A DNA stretch of 64,000 nt from Thermoanaerobacter wiegelii Rt8.B1 (GCF_000147695.2 NC_015958.1:1218501-1282500), one strand, 5' to 3'; shown: positions 26,227-36,748, counted from the stretch's first letter. Made by a program: numbers and translations. The notes: a model not told the origin generated them from the letters alone.

Positions 26227-26487
26227 ATGCATCTTAAAAATTACATGGAAGACGCTGTTGACCAAATGATGGATAAGGTTTTGAAAGATTTAGACGTTTG
26301 TAAATGCGACAGATGTAGAATGGACATAAAAGCTTTAGCACTTAACAATTTACCTCCAAAATATGTTGTATCAGAAGAAGGAGAACTATATGTAAAGACA
26401 AATGAGTTAGTCAGGCAATTTGAGGTAGACATAATAAAAGCTATAACAATGGCTGCTATTAAAGTGAATAACAATAAGCGCCATTAG
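26227..26487 (+). CDS. comFB: ComFB-family protein
   Basis: 86 aa. The family pattern is clear: NYMEDAVDQMMDKVLKDLDVCKCDRCRMDIKALALNNLPPKYVVSEEGELYVKT. The CKCDRC cysteines match the zinc-binding site of B. subtilis ComFB. Members of this family have been reported as cyclic dinucleotide receptors, so its place inside a riboswitch-led pilus operon suggests a c-di-GMP effector (inference). I use ATG 26227 behind AAGGAGAGG; the open frame further up overlaps the previous gene. Confidence 0.85.
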   Translation: MHLKNYMEDAVDQMMDKVLKDLDVCKCDRCRMDIKALALNNLPPKYVVSEEGELYVKTNELVRQFEVDIIKAITMAAIKVNNNKRH

Positions 26488-26497
26488 GAGGTAAAAA

Positions 26498-27457
26498 ATG
26501 CTTGGAATTGAAATAGGGAATTTTAATACAAAATTATTAGTTGGAGAAAAAAAGAATAAATTCTTTGGTAAAAGGTTAATGATAAATACGCCTTCTAATG
26601 TGATAACTAATGGTAAAATTATTGATATAAATTCATTGGCAGATGTAATTAATGAGACTTTGAAAAGGAACAATATCAAAGAAAAACAAGTGTGTTTTAC
26701 TATTTCCAGCTCAAATAATATAATAAGGGATTTAGAATTGCCACTAATGAAAGAAGAGGAAGTCGAAAAGGCCTTATACTATGAGATTGAGCAATACATT
26801 CCTGATTATGAAAATTATGTAATAGATTATAGATATTTACCTAATATTGCGGAGAAAGATAAAATGATTAGAGTACTGATTGCCTCTTCTCCTAAGGATA
26901 TAATAGAAAAATATGTTAAATTAGCAGAGATGTTAAAATTAAAATTAGAAGCCATTGATATTTATAGCAATTCAATTTATAAAGCTTGTAAAAAGGTGAA
27001 TTTAGCTGAAGGAATAGTGTCAGTTGTAGATATAGGGGCAGTTGTTACCAATGTGACGGTGATTGATAACGGAAATTACATTTTTAGTAGGAGCATAGAG
27101 TTTGGTGGAAATAAAATTACACAAATAATTGCGAATGCCTTTAATATAGATTTTCAAGCAGCAGAAGAATATAAAAGGGCAAAAAAATTTATTGGAGAAG
27201 AAAACTATAAGGATATAGAAGATACTATACTTTTATCCTTTTCGGAAGTGTTTCAACAGCTAAGCAGAATATTTGATTTTTATTATGCCACATATCATAA
27301 AAATATACAAAAAATTATCATGTTAGGTGGTACTTCTAAACTTTTAGGATTGAGAGAATACGTGGAAGATTATTTTAGGATACCTACTTTTGTGATAGAA
27401 ACAGAAGATTATTTATACTTTTTACCTGTTTATGGATGCCTTTTAAGGGGGGAATAG
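26498..27457 (+). CDS. pilM: Type IV pilus assembly protein PilM
   Basis: 319 aa, an actin-like ATPase fold. It opens MLGIEIGNFNTKLLV (phosphate 1), then VVDIGAVVTNVTVIDNG (phosphate 2) and IIMLGGTSKLLGLREYVEDYF (adenosine motif). EALYYEIEQYIPDYENYVIDY-type residues match PilM. It is cytoplasmic and binds the PilN N-terminus. It starts 10 bases after comFB. Confidence 0.92.
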   Translation: MLGIEIGNFNTKLLVGEKKNKFFGKRLMINTPSNVITNGKIIDINSLADVINETLKRNNIKEKQVCFTISSSNNIIRDLELPLMKEEEVEKALYYEIEQYIPDYENYVIDYRYLPNIAEKDKMIRVLIASSPKDIIEKYVKLAEMLKLKLEAIDIYSNSIYKACKKVNLAEGIVSVVDIGAVVTNVTVIDNGNYIFSRSIEFGGNKITQIIANAFNIDFQAAEEYKRAKKFIGEENYKDIEDTILLSFSEVFQQLSRIFDFYYATYHKNIQKIIMLGGTSKLLGLREYVEDYFRIPTFVIETEDYLYFLPVYGCLLRGE

Positions 27458-27458
27458 G

Positions 27459-27992
27459 TTGAAGGATATAAACCTCATACCAGCTGAACTAAAGGAACAA
27501 AAAATGCGAAGAAAAAAACAAATATCCCGTCTTTTTTTTGTGTTTGTTTTAATCACCGTTATTTTTGCCTTAATAGCTTTTCCACTGGTATATATCAATA
27601 AATTGTATCAAGACTTAAAATACGCAGATAATGAATTAGGTAAATTTAAAGACATTTCTCAGTTGCAGCAAAATGTAAAAGATTTATCCGCTTATATAGA
27701 AAAGAAGAAAAGCTTAATAGAAAAATTGAAAAAGCAAAAAGTGGATGCAGTAGGTATATTGCAAAATTTAGCCTCAAATATACCTGAAAAAGTATCTATT
27801 GATTCTTTGAAATATGAGAAAAATATTTTGGAAATAGATGGACAAGCACTTTCAGAATCTGATATAGCAGCTTTTATGCTTAACCTAAGAAGTATAAGTT
27901 ATGTAGAAGATGTGAAAGTGATATCGGTGGATTTGACAGATAAAGGCCTTCTAAAATATGTTTTACAAGTAAAAATCAAGGTGGTATCATAG
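27459..27992 (+). CDS. pilN: Type IV pilus assembly protein PilN
   Basis: 177 aa. The N-terminal MKDINLIPAELKEQ is the conserved peptide that PilM binds (INLLP-like). One membrane helix spans about residues 25-46, followed by a coiled coil and a small ferredoxin-like domain. It starts at TTG 27459, directly after the pilM stop, and its own stop abuts the pilO start. Confidence 0.9.
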   Translation: MKDINLIPAELKEQKMRRKKQISRLFFVFVLITVIFALIAFPLVYINKLYQDLKYADNELGKFKDISQLQQNVKDLSAYIEKKKSLIEKLKKQKVDAVGILQNLASNIPEKVSIDSLKYEKNILEIDGQALSESDIAAFMLNLRSISYVEDVKVISVDLTDKGLLKYVLQVKIKVVS

Positions 27993-28748
27993 ATGAAGCT
28001 TACAAGAAGAGAAAGAGTATTAATTTACTTTGCTGTCATACTCGGATTTTTTGCACTTTATTATCAATATTATTTAACTCCCAAAATTTTAGAAATACGA
28101 AATTTATCTATTGAATTAAAAAATAAAAGACAAATTTTAGAACAAGTAACTGCTTTAAACAATAAAAATTTAAGAGAAGGTTTAGACAAGCAACAAACTC
28201 AACTAAAGGAATTAAGCATGATTTTACCAGAAGAAAGGGATATAGAAATTTTTCTTTTTAATTTACAACAAATGGTCAATGATACAGGTGTAAAGACAAA
28301 AAGCTTAACTTTTGAAAACCAAGATCAAAGTCAAAAAGAAACTAGTAATGTGAAAAAAGAAGATTTTGTGACAATACCCGTAAATATTACTGTTTCAGGT
28401 AATTACGATGAGATTATAGCTTTTCTAAATGAAATACAAAATTCTAAGAGACTTTGTAACATTCAAAGTTTCTCTATTGAAAAAGACCAAAATCAGCACA
28501 ACCTTCTTTTGACTCTACAGATCTTTATTTATTCAATGAAAGACAGTGGTGGTACTTCAATACCGACAGATTTTTTAAAAGGTAAAAGTGACCCTTTCAA
28601 GTCTCTGTATGATGATACCAGAAGTGAACAATCAAATAATGTAGAACAGCCTTCTGCTTCTCAATCTCCTCAAAACATAGATGTGAATAAGGTAATAACT
28701 GATACTATAGAAAAAGTTTTAAAAGAGAAAATATCTTCATTGCCTTAG
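27993..28748 (+). CDS. pilO: Type IV pilus assembly protein PilO
   Basis: 251 aa. One N-terminal membrane helix (about residues 8-25), a coiled coil ([19 protein letters not shown]...), then the PilO fold with [31 protein letters not shown] disordered Ser/Gln/Pro-rich tail follows. PilN and PilO form the alignment complex. PilP and the PilQ secretin are absent, as expected for a cell with no outer membrane. Confidence 0.88.
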   Translation: MKLTRRERVLIYFAVILGFFALYYQYYLTPKILEIRNLSIELKNKRQILEQVTALNNKNLREGLDKQQTQLKELSMILPEERDIEIFLFNLQQMVNDTGVKTKSLTFENQDQSQKETSNVKKEDFVTIPVNITVSGNYDEIIAFLNEIQNSKRLCNIQSFSIEKDQNQHNLLLTLQIFIYSMKDSGGTSIPTDFLKGKSDPFKSLYDDTRSEQSNNVEQPSASQSPQNIDVNKVITDTIEKVLKEKISSLP

Positions 28749-28761
28749 GGAGGAAATATTC

Positions 28762-29277
28762 ATGAAAAACATCGTTTTAACGGGTTTTATGGCTACCGGG
28801 AAAACTACTGTTGGCAAAAAAGTAGCTACCACTATGTCCTTTGGTTTTATAGATACTGATAAAATGATCGAAAAAATGGCAAATATGACTGTTTCAGAGA
28901 TTTTTGAAAAATATGGAGAAGACTTTTTTAGGAGATTAGAAAAAGCAGCGGTTATAAAAGCAGCTCGATTAAAAAATTTTGTGATTGCTACAGGAGGGGG
29001 TGTTGTATTAAACCCTTCAAATATTGTACAATTAAGAAAAAATGGAGTTGTAATTTGCTTTACAGCGAGGCCAGAAATTATATTGAGGAATATAGGAAAG
29101 AATAAAGACAGGCCTCTTCTTATGGTGGATAATCCAGAAGAAAAAATAAGACAGCTTCTAAGAGAAAGAGAGCCTTTTTATAGGTTTGCCGACTACACTA
29201 TTGATGTATCCGATATGACAATAGATGAAGTAGCAGAGGAAGTTATAAAGGCTTACATCAGACTTAAGAAAGGATGA
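28762..29277 (+). CDS. aroK: Shikimate kinase
   Basis: 171 aa. Walker A in [16 protein letters not shown], shikimate-binding Asp in [20 protein letters not shown], the GGG loop [11 protein letters not shown], and the lid DRPLL. It phosphorylates shikimate at O3 using ATP. It follows pilO by 13 bases, echoing the pilMNOPQ-aroK order of Proteobacteria. Confidence 0.93.
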   Translation: MKNIVLTGFMATGKTTVGKKVATTMSFGFIDTDKMIEKMANMTVSEIFEKYGEDFFRRLEKAAVIKAARLKNFVIATGGGVVLNPSNIVQLRKNGVVICFTARPEIILRNIGKNKDRPLLMVDNPEEKIRQLLREREPFYRFADYTIDVSDMTIDEVAEEVIKAYIRLKKG

Positions 29278-30152
29278 GGGGATTGACGATAAAATTTGGA
29301 CCTTCTGGGAATTCCGACAGTTTTTACAAAGAAGGGCATAAGTCTTCTCTAGAGATGCCTGAATGGCTTTATAACATGGGGCTTGATGCGTATGAATATT
29401 CTTTTTCAAGGGGAATAAAAATTAGCGAAAAGATGGCGAAAGAGGTTAAGGAAAACGCACAAAAATTCAACATAACTATTACTGTTCATGCTCCTTATTA
29501 CATAAACTTAGCTACTACTGATAAAACCAAAATGGAGAATTCTAAAAGATACTTAATAGATAGTTTAATTGCGGGAAAATGGATGGGGGCAAAAAGGGTA
29601 ACTTTTCATCCCGGCTCTGCGACTGAAGGGACGAGAAAAGAGGCTTTAGAGAGAGCAAAAAAAGTTTTAAATGAAATTTTAAAAGAGATGGAGGACAAAG
29701 GACTTACTGACGTAACCATATGTCCAGAGACAATGGGAAAGAAAAACCAATTGGGTACTTTAGAAGAAGTATTGGAGCTGTGCAATGTGGATAAGAGAAT
29801 TATTCCCACTATAGACTTTGCCCATTTACATGCAAGAGATAATGGAAGGTTTAAGTCTATAGAAGATTATGCAGAGGTTTTGGATATTATTGAAAGGTAT
29901 TTGGGAAAAGAAAGGGCGAAAAAGATACACGTCCATTTTAGCAGAATTGAATACACAGAGCAGGGAGAAAAAAGGCATTGGACACTGAAAGACACTCAAT
30001 ACGGGCCAGAATTTGAGCCTTTGGCACAGCTTTTCTATGAAAGAAAGATGGAGCCTATTGTCATATGTGAATCGAGAGGAACTATGGCAGAAGATGCTTT
30101 AAAACTAAAAGAGATATATCTAAATATTGCAAAAAGGATGTCGAAAGTATGA
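29274..30152 (+). CDS. AP endonuclease family 2 / endonuclease IV-like TIM barrel protein
   Basis: 292 aa. Metal-ligand positions of the endonuclease IV fold are visible in order: [44 protein letters not shown] and VICESRG. It is a probable deoxyribonuclease IV-like enzyme acting at abasic sites; close relatives include sugar isomerases, so the substrate is unproven. ATG 29274 overlaps the aroK stop and has AAAGG directly against it. TTG 29283 has AAAGGA at 8 bases and may be the true start. It overlaps proB by 4 bases. Confidence 0.78.
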   Translation: MRGLTIKFGPSGNSDSFYKEGHKSSLEMPEWLYNMGLDAYEYSFSRGIKISEKMAKEVKENAQKFNITITVHAPYYINLATTDKTKMENSKRYLIDSLIAGKWMGAKRVTFHPGSATEGTRKEALERAKKVLNEILKEMEDKGLTDVTICPETMGKKNQLGTLEEVLELCNVDKRIIPTIDFAHLHARDNGRFKSIEDYAEVLDIIERYLGKERAKKIHVHFSRIEYTEQGEKRHWTLKDTQYGPEFEPLAQLFYERKMEPIVICESRGTMAEDALKLKEIYLNIAKRMSKV

Positions 30153-31267
30153 AAATTGTAGTAAAAGTTGGTACAAGCACTTTGACATATGAAAATGGTA
30201 AATTGAATTTAGAAATAATGGAGAAGTTAGTAAGGCAAATTGCTAATTTATTAAACAGAGGAGAGGAAGTAGTATTAGTAACCTCTGGGGCAATTGGGGC
30301 GGGAATGGGAAAATTAAATTTAAAGGAAAAACCTAAAACCATTCCAGAAAAGCAATCCCTAGCGGCTATAGGGCAAGGGCTTTTAATTGAGATTTATGAA
30401 AAGTTTTTTAATGAATATGGCAAAATTACTGCGCAAGTTCTTTTGACTAAGGAAGATTTTAGCGATAGAAGAAGGTATTTAAATGTCAGTTATACCTTGT
30501 CAAACCTGCTCAAATGGGGCGTTGTGCCAATAATAAATGAGAATGATACAGTAACTGTTGATGAAATCAAAATTGGAGACAATGACACTTTAGCGGCGCT
30601 GCTTGCTAGTTTAGTTGAGGCTGACCTTTTGATAATTTTGACTGACATTGATGGACTTTATAATAAAGACCCTCGAATTTATAAAGAGGCAAAAATTATA
30701 GAAATCGTAGAAGAGTTTTCAGATGAATTGTTTAAAATTGCGGGTAGTGCTGGGACAAAAAGAGGAACTGGGGGAATGTATACAAAGATTCAGGCAGCAA
30801 AGATATGTTGGAATTCAGGAGTTAAGATGATTATAGCGAATGGGAAAATTGACAATGTATTAAATAGGATAGCAAATGGCGAAAAAATTGGCACTACATT
30901 TTTGCCTATGAAAAACCCGATAAATAGCAGGAAAATTTGGATTGCTTTTAATGCGAAAGTGAACGGATTTCTTTTTATTGATGAAGGAGCAGCGAAAGCT
31001 ATTATAAAGCATGGGAAAAGTCTATTACCAAGTGGAGTTGTAAAAACTGAAGGGGATTATGATGTAGGAGACTGTGTTGCAGTGGTTGACCATCAAGAAA
31101 AAGAGATTGCCAGAGGACTTATTAATTATTCTTCAGAAGAAGTTGAAAAGATAAAAGGTTGTAAAACTCATGAAATAGAAAAGGTATTAGGTTATAAATA
31201 TTATGATGAAGTAATCCATAGGAACAATCTTGTAATACTTGAAAGAGGTGAGAAGTATGGAAGTTGA
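30149..31267 (+). CDS. proB: Glutamate 5-kinase
   Basis: 372 aa. Amino-acid kinase domain with [50 protein letters not shown] and [12 protein letters not shown], then [20 protein letters not shown]-terminal PUA domain begins near residue 275 ([24 protein letters not shown]). First step of proline synthesis. ATG overlaps the previous stop; the end overlaps proA by 11 bases. Confidence 0.95.
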   Translation: MKIVVKVGTSTLTYENGKLNLEIMEKLVRQIANLLNRGEEVVLVTSGAIGAGMGKLNLKEKPKTIPEKQSLAAIGQGLLIEIYEKFFNEYGKITAQVLLTKEDFSDRRRYLNVSYTLSNLLKWGVVPIINENDTVTVDEIKIGDNDTLAALLASLVEADLLIILTDIDGLYNKDPRIYKEAKIIEIVEEFSDELFKIAGSAGTKRGTGGMYTKIQAAKICWNSGVKMIIANGKIDNVLNRIANGEKIGTTFLPMKNPINSRKIWIAFNAKVNGFLFIDEGAAKAIIKHGKSLLPSGVVKTEGDYDVGDCVAVVDHQEKEIARGLINYSSEEVEKIKGCKTHEIEKVLGYKYYDEVIHRNNLVILERGEKYGS

Positions 31268-32501
31268 AGTAAAGGCGAAACAGGCAAAAGCTGCGGCAAG
31301 AAGAATGGCTGTGTTGGATGAAAATACAAAGAATTTAGCTTTGAATCACATGGCAGATGCTTTAATAAAAGATATTGGAAAAATACTTGAGGCTAATAAA
31401 AAGGATGTTGTGGAGGCTGAAAAAAGGAATATAAAAGCTTCTCTCATAGATAGACTAAAACTTGATGAAAAAAGAGTCGAAGTTATGGCAAAAGGATTAA
31501 GAGAGATTTCTGCTCTTCCTGACCCTGTAGGAAGTATAGAAAAGATGTGGAAGAGGCCAAATGGACTTCAAATTGGCAAAATGAGAGTGCCAATTGGAGT
31601 AATAGGTATAATTTATGAATCTCGCCCGAATGTGACAGCTGATGCGGCAGGCCTATGTTTAAAGTCGGGGAATGCGGTGATTTTAAGGGGAGGAAGTGAT
31701 GCGATCAATTCCAATATAGCAATTTCTTCTATTCTTGCTGAAGCTGCCTATGAGGCTGGTATTCCTGAAGGGGCAATACAGCTTATAGAAAATACCGATA
31801 GAGAAGAAGTAAACCGTATGATGAAGTTAAATGGTCTAATTGACCTCATTATTCCTCGAGGGGGAGCAAGTCTTATAAAAAATGTCATTGAAAATTCTAC
31901 AGTGCCTGTAATAGAGACAGGAGTAGGCAATTGCCATATTTTTGTAGATGAGACTGCCAAGTTTAATATGGCAAAAGACATCATTGTGAATGCAAAAGTA
32001 CAAAGGCCAGGGGTATGTAATGCAGTAGAGACAGTTTTGGTTCACAAATCTATTGCAAAAGAATTTTTGCCTTTAATGGTAGAAGAATTGACTTCTTTGG
32101 GAGTAGAAATAAGAGGGTGTCAAATTACAAAAGAAATATGTCCTCAAGTTAAAGATGCTACAGATAAGGATTGGGAAACGGAATATTTAGACCTTATACT
32201 GGCTGTAAAAGTTGTAGATAGCATAGAAGAAGCCTTAGATCATATTTCAAAGTATTCGACAGGCCATTCGGAAAGCATTATTACAGAAAATTATGAAAAT
32301 GCCATGATGTTTTTAAAATCAGTAGATTCGGCTGCTGTATATGTAAATGCTTCTACTCGCTTTACAGATGGAGGAGAATTTGGTTTTGGGGCAGAGATAG
32401 GAATAAGTACACAAAAAATGCATGCGAGAGGGCCAATGGGACTTAAAGAACTTACCACCTACAAATATGTAATTTTAGGTAGTGGACAAATAAGGAAATA
32501 A
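31257..32501 (+). CDS. proA: Gamma-glutamyl phosphate reductase
   Basis: 414 aa, an aldehyde dehydrogenase-fold reductase. Characteristic sequences are [41 protein letters not shown], the catalytic Cys region [16 protein letters not shown], and HSESIITEN near the end. It reduces glutamyl phosphate with NADPH, the second proline step. ATG 31257 is used, 3 bases after GTGAGAAGT; an upstream in-frame ATG at 31239 would add six residues inside proB. Confidence 0.95.
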   Translation: MEVEVKAKQAKAAARRMAVLDENTKNLALNHMADALIKDIGKILEANKKDVVEAEKRNIKASLIDRLKLDEKRVEVMAKGLREISALPDPVGSIEKMWKRPNGLQIGKMRVPIGVIGIIYESRPNVTADAAGLCLKSGNAVILRGGSDAINSNIAISSILAEAAYEAGIPEGAIQLIENTDREEVNRMMKLNGLIDLIIPRGGASLIKNVIENSTVPVIETGVGNCHIFVDETAKFNMAKDIIVNAKVQRPGVCNAVETVLVHKSIAKEFLPLMVEELTSLGVEIRGCQITKEICPQVKDATDKDWETEYLDLILAVKVVDSIEEALDHISKYSTGHSESIITENYENAMMFLKSVDSAAVYVNASTRFTDGGEFGFGAEIGISTQKMHARGPMGLKELTTYKYVILGSGQIRK

Positions 32502-32530
32502 GGTGTATTATAGTAAAGTGAGGTGAGATT

Positions 32531-32977
32531 ATGAAAAGAGTTTTGATAATTCATGGCCCTAATGTAAATCTGACAGGTAAAAGAGAAAAAGAGGTATATG
32601 GAGATATAAATTACGAAGAAATAAATAATCTGATAAAAAGAGAGGCTGCAAAATTAGATATAGCTGTCAAGATTCAGCAATCTAATAGTGAAGGAGAAAT
32701 AATTAACCTTATCCATTCTGCAGAAAACAATTTCGATGCTATAATTATAAATCCGGCAGCTTACACTCATTACAGTTTAGCTATTATGGATGCTATTGCA
32801 GCTGTGTCAGTTCCAGTAATAGAAGTTCATATTTCAAATATTTTTGGAAGGGAGGATTACAGAAAGACCTCTGTTACTGCATCTAAGTGTAAAGGTGTGA
32901 TAACGGGGTTTGGACCTTATAGTTATGTCCTTGCCCTCAATGCAGTTAAGTTTTTAGAGGATTCAATTGGGGGGTAA
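32531..32977 (+). CDS. aroQ: 3-dehydroquinate dehydratase, type II
   Basis: 148 aa. The type II fold shows [20 protein letters not shown] (active-site Tyr), [68 protein letters not shown]. It dehydrates 3-dehydroquinate in the shikimate pathway; with aroE and aroK in this window three pathway genes flank or follow the pilus locus. Confidence 0.95.
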   Translation: MKRVLIIHGPNVNLTGKREKEVYGDINYEEINNLIKREAAKLDIAVKIQQSNSEGEIINLIHSAENNFDAIIINPAAYTHYSLAIMDAIAAVSVPVIEVHISNIFGREDYRKTSVTASKCKGVITGFGPYSYVLALNAVKFLEDSIGG

Positions 32978-32981
32978 AATC

Positions 32982-34046
32982 ATGAATAAAAGGTTACAAA
33001 ATTTGAGAGAATTGATGAAAGAAAAAGACATAGAAGCGTTTGTTATTTATAAATTTGTCAATGTTACATATATTACTGGCTTTACTGGAGATGACAGCGT
33101 AGCTCTTGTGACCCACGATAAAGCTATTTTTATTACAGATGGAAGATATACTGAGCAAGCACAAAAAGAAGTTAAAGATTTTGAAGTTATCGAGCACAAA
33201 ACTGGCATAAAAGAAGTTTTAAAAGAATACATTAAAACATTGGAGATAAAGAAACTAGCCTTTGAAGAAAATATTTCTTATGGACAGTATAGGGAATTAA
33301 AAGAGCTCTTAGGGATTGAGCTAATACCACAGGCTAATTTGGTAGAGACTTTGAGAATGGTAAAAGATGAGGAAGAAATAGAAAACATAAAAAAAGCACA
33401 AAATATTACTGATAGGGCTTTTGAGCATCTGTTAAAATTCATTAAAGTAGGAATGACAGAAAAAGAAGTAGCATTAGAATTAGAGTATTTTATGAAGAAA
33501 CAAGGAGCAGAAGACCTATCTTTTGATACGATTGTAGCATCAGGTAAAAGGTCTTCTCTTCCTCATGGAAAAGCTTCTGAAAAAGTGATAGAAAAAGGTG
33601 ATTTTGTCACAATAGATTTTGGATGTAAAGTAGGTGGCTATTGTTCTGATATGACAAGAACAATAGTGATGGGGAAAGCCAGTGAAAAGCAAAAAGAGAT
33701 ATATAACATAGTTTTAGAAGCCCAGCAAAAAGCGATAGATAATATAAGAGCAGGTGTCACTTCTAAAGAGGCGGATTTGTTAGCAAGGTCTGTTATTGAA
33801 GAAAAAGGTTATGGACAGTATTTTAGTCACTCTTTAGGACATGGAGTAGGACTTGAAGTTCATGAGGCGCCGAGCTTGTCTTTCAAAAAAGAAGAAATTT
33901 TAAAAGAAAGGGCAATTGTTACAGTAGAACCAGGTATATATATTCCCGATTTTGGTGGCGTAAGAATCGAAGATATGGTATTATTAAAAGAAGATGGTGT
34001 TATAAATTTAACTAAATCACCGAAATATTTAATTGAATTAAACTAA
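32982..34046 (+). CDS. Xaa-Pro aminopeptidase/dipeptidase (M24)
   Basis: 354 aa. Creatinase-type N-terminal domain, then the pita-bread catalytic domain. Metal ligands are visible in VTIDFGCKVGGYCSDMTRT, SHSLGHGVGLEVHEAP, VTVEPGIYI and RIEDMVLL. It removes or splits residues next to proline in short peptides. Start ATG 32982 follows GGGGGG; the gene precedes efp, as is common in Firmicutes. Confidence 0.93.
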   Translation: MNKRLQNLRELMKEKDIEAFVIYKFVNVTYITGFTGDDSVALVTHDKAIFITDGRYTEQAQKEVKDFEVIEHKTGIKEVLKEYIKTLEIKKLAFEENISYGQYRELKELLGIELIPQANLVETLRMVKDEEEIENIKKAQNITDRAFEHLLKFIKVGMTEKEVALELEYFMKKQGAEDLSFDTIVASGKRSSLPHGKASEKVIEKGDFVTIDFGCKVGGYCSDMTRTIVMGKASEKQKEIYNIVLEAQQKAIDNIRAGVTSKEADLLARSVIEEKGYGQYFSHSLGHGVGLEVHEAPSLSFKKEEILKERAIVTVEPGIYIPDFGGVRIEDMVLLKEDGVINLTKSPKYLIELN

Positions 34047-34064
34047 AGCGATGGAGGGATTTTT

Positions 34065-34622
34065 TTGATAGCAGCGGGTGATTTCAGAAAAGGAGTAACT
34101 ATTGAGGTTGACGGGCAGGTTTTTACAGTTGTGGATTTTATGCATGTTAAACCAGGAAAAGGTGCAGCTTTCGTGAGGACAAAACTTAAAAATGTCATGA
34201 CAGGAGCTGTAATAGAGAAAACTTTCAGCCCAACAGAAAAGTTTGAAGAAGCAGTTATAGAAAGAAGAGAAATGCAGTATTTGTACAATGATGGAGAACT
34301 TTATTATTTTATGGACACAGAAACTTATGAGCAAATTCCTTTAAATTATGATAAAGTTGAGGACGCAATTAAATACATAAAAGAAAATATGATTGTTACA
34401 GTAAAGTTCTATAAAGGCGAAGCCTTTTCCGTTGAGCCCCCTACTTTTGTTGAACTGGAAGTTGTAGAAACGGAGCCTGGATTTAGAGGAGATACTGCAA
34501 CAGGGGGTTCTAAGCCGGCAACTGTAGAAACTGGTGCTGTCATCCAAGTCCCATTGTTTATAAACGTTGGAGACAAAATAAGAATTGACACTCGAACCGG
34601 AGAATATTTAGAGAGGGTATAA
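34065..34622 (+). CDS. efp: Elongation factor P
   Basis: 185 aa, three beta-barrel domains. [43 protein letters not shown] has the modified-tip loop with Lys in PGKGAA. The C-terminal domain ends [24 protein letters not shown]. It relieves ribosome stalling at polyproline. The start is TTG 34065 behind ATGGAGGG. Confidence 0.96.
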   Translation: MIAAGDFRKGVTIEVDGQVFTVVDFMHVKPGKGAAFVRTKLKNVMTGAVIEKTFSPTEKFEEAVIERREMQYLYNDGELYYFMDTETYEQIPLNYDKVEDAIKYIKENMIVTVKFYKGEAFSVEPPTFVELEVVETEPGFRGDTATGGSKPATVETGAVIQVPLFINVGDKIRIDTRTGEYLERV

Positions 34623-34670
34623 ACGCAGCAATTTGTCAAATACTATTTTGTAAAGGAGGGTATGTGGAAT

Positions 34671-35132
34671 ATGGAATACTTAAATGAAAGGGTTTCCTAC
34701 TTAAGAGGGTTAGCAGACGGCTTAGGGATAGATGACAGCACAAAAGAAGGTAAAATAATTTTGGCAATTTTAGATACTTTAGAGGATTTTGCAGATGCTA
34801 TAAATGAGCTGGAAGCTTCCCATTCCGAATTAGATGATTATGTGGGAGAAATAGATGAAGACCTTTCTGAAATTGAAAACCACATATATGGCGATGAGGA
34901 CTATGAGGATGAGGATGACGACTATGACTATGATTATGACGATGATGAGGAATATGAGGATGAAGACGAGGATTATGAAGAGTATGTAGAGGTAGAATGT
35001 CCTAATTGCCATATGTTGATGAGTGTGGAAGAAGAGCTTCTAGAAGATGAAGATGCTGAGTTGGTATGTCCTCATTGCAATGAAACCCTAAAAGTAAAAA
35101 ATTTGAAAATTGTAGATGATGATGAAGATTAA
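34671..35132 (+). CDS. CD1247 N-terminal domain protein with acidic linker and zinc ribbon
   Basis: 153 aa. A helical N-terminal domain (LNERVSYLRGLADGLGIDDSTKEGKIILAILDTLEDFADAI) is followed by about 40 residues that are nearly all Asp, Glu and Tyr, then a zinc ribbon with CPNCHML and CPHCNETL. Function unknown; clostridia keep it between efp and spoIIIA. AGGAGG at 34654-34659 lies 11 bases from ATG 34671 but only 2 from ATG 34662, so I choose 34671. A 15-bp terminator ends the transcript. Confidence 0.78.
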   Translation: MEYLNERVSYLRGLADGLGIDDSTKEGKIILAILDTLEDFADAINELEASHSELDDYVGEIDEDLSEIENHIYGDEDYEDEDDDYDYDYDDDEEYEDEDEDYEEYVEVECPNCHMLMSVEEELLEDEDAELVCPHCNETLKVKNLKIVDDDED

Positions 35133-35137
35133 TAAAA

Positions 35138-35177
35138 AAATGCCCACTAACTAAAAGTTAGTGGGCATTTTTTTATT
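35138..35177 (+). terminator. Strong terminator before spoIIIA
   Basis: AAATGCCCACTAACT (35138-35152), loop AAA, AGTTAGTGGGCATTT (35156-35170), then TTTT. A perfect 15-bp stem that isolates the spoIIIA operon from the pilus-efp transcript. The A-rich left flank would also let it work on the other strand. Confidence 0.9.
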
Positions 35178-35228
35178 CATAAATATTTAGCCTTATAAAT
35201 ATAATTTTACAAGGGGAGGGACAGGTAT

Positions 35229-36227
35229 ATGAACACAAGAAAAAATTTTGAGGAAGTACTTTATGCTCTTCCTCCGTCAGTAAGAGAGGTAATTACAAAA
35301 ATTCCTGATGACCTGTTGCAAGAAGTAGAAGAAATACGTCTTAGAGTAAATAGACCTCTCACAGTTTATTTAAAAAATGAAGAAAAGTTTGTGTCAAAAG
35401 AAGGGACTATTTCTTTTTCACCTTCTTTGGCCTATATTGTTACTTCTGAAGATTGTGAAAAAGCTCTTCAATTAATATCTAAATCTTCTCTTTATGCTTT
35501 TGAAGAAGAAATAAGAAATGGATATATTACTTTAAAAGGTGGTTACAGAGTAGGTATAGTTGGAAAATGTGTGTTAGAAAATGGTTATATAAAGACTTTA
35601 AAGAATATTTCTGGATACAATTATCGAATATCAAAAGAGATAATAGGAGTGGCAGAGGAAATATTAAAATATTTAATTACTCCTTCTAAAGACGTATATA
35701 ACATTTTAATAATATCACCTCCTCAATGTGGCAAAACAACTCTCTTAAGAGATATTACAAGATGGATAAGTAATGGAATAGATTTTTTGGGATTTAAAGG
35801 TAAAAAAGTAGGCGCAGTAGATGAGAGGTCAGAAATTGCCGGCTGTTACAATGGTATACCTCAAATGGATGTGGGAATTAGGACTGATGTGTTAGATGGA
35901 TGTCCTAAGGCTTATGGCATGATAATGCTTATAAGGTCTATGTCTCCAGAAGTAGTAGTGACAGATGAGATAGGTAAAAAAGAGGATATAGAAGCGATTC
36001 ATGAAGTGCTGAATACTGGTGTTAAGATTATAACTACAGTTCATGCAAATGACATTGAAGACCTTATGAAAAAACCTGTTTTAAAAGACGTTATTTCTTT
36101 AAGATATTTTGAACGTTATGTAATTTTAAGCAATCGTTTAGGGGCAGGTACAGTAGAAAAAATATTAGATGAGAATTTTAATACTTTGTTTAAAGGGCCC
36201 TATAGGAGAGGAAGGACTGAAAAATGA
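35229..36227 (+). CDS. spoIIIAA: Stage III sporulation protein AA (ATPase)
   Basis: 332 aa, related to secretion ATPases. Walker A SPPQCGKTTLLRDI, the conserved VGAVDERSEIAGCYNG, Walker B-like PEVVVTDEIGKKEDIEA, and the His-box TTVHAND. It energises the SpoIIIA-SpoIIQ channel (feeding tube) between mother cell and forespore. It is the first of eight genes in canonical order and overlaps spoIIIAB by 4 bases. Confidence 0.95.
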   Translation: MNTRKNFEEVLYALPPSVREVITKIPDDLLQEVEEIRLRVNRPLTVYLKNEEKFVSKEGTISFSPSLAYIVTSEDCEKALQLISKSSLYAFEEEIRNGYITLKGGYRVGIVGKCVLENGYIKTLKNISGYNYRISKEIIGVAEEILKYLITPSKDVYNILIISPPQCGKTTLLRDITRWISNGIDFLGFKGKKVGAVDERSEIAGCYNGIPQMDVGIRTDVLDGCPKAYGMIMLIRSMSPEVVVTDEIGKKEDIEAIHEVLNTGVKIITTVHANDIEDLMKKPVLKDVISLRYFERYVILSNRLGAGTVEKILDENFNTLFKGPYRRGRTEK

Positions 36228-36736
36228 AATTACTTGGAATAGTTTTAGTTATTTTTTCTACCAGTAGTTTAGGGTATTTGTTTGCTTTGAAATATAAAAT
36301 GAGGCGTTGGATACTTAAAAGCATGATATCTTCATTAAATCTTTTTAAAATAGAAATCACATATTCAAAAGCTCCTTTAGGAGAAATACTCATGGCAATT
36401 TCTCGCTCTTCAGATAAAAGTATAAAATTTGTTTTTTCTAAGACAGGAATGATATTATCACAAAATGAGGGTTATACTGCAGGAGAAGCTTGGGAGATAG
36501 CTTTAAATGAATGGGACAATGGCTATCTTAAAAAAGAAGATGTAGAAATTTTGAGGTCTTTTGGGTATGGACTTGGCAATTCTGACGTATACAATCAAGA
36601 AAAAAATTTTGATTTAGCCATTGAGCTTTTAAAAAGGCAACTTAGTAACGCAGAAGAAGAGAGTAAAAAGAACGAAAAGCTGTACAAAAATATTGGAGTT
36701 TTGGCAGGACTGGCGATAATCATATTGTTTTTATAG
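36224..36736 (+). CDS. spoIIIAB: Stage III sporulation protein AB
   Basis: 170 aa. Two terminal hydrophobic helices frame a helical domain of GspF-like type: SLNLFKIEITYSKAPLGEILMAISRSS and ILRSFGYGLGNSDVYNQEKNFDLAIELLKRQL. Platform component of the SpoIIIA complex. Start ATG 36224 overlaps the spoIIIAA stop. Confidence 0.92.
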   Translation: MKLLGIVLVIFSTSSLGYLFALKYKMRRWILKSMISSLNLFKIEITYSKAPLGEILMAISRSSDKSIKFVFSKTGMILSQNEGYTAGEAWEIALNEWDNGYLKKEDVEILRSFGYGLGNSDVYNQEKNFDLAIELLKRQLSNAEEESKKNEKLYKNIGVLAGLAIIILFL

Positions 36737-36748
36737 AGGAGGATTATA

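Noticed and set aside
18763..28748. Reading the pil locus as a comG-type competence system or type II secretion system
   Set aside because: PilT, PilM, PilN and PilO together with a PilX-like subunit indicate a dynamic type IV pilus; no secretin is present.
35178..35228. Sigma-E promoter for spoIIIAA
   Set aside because: Expected from biology, and AT-rich partial matches exist, but none has both elements at correct spacing, so I do not call one.
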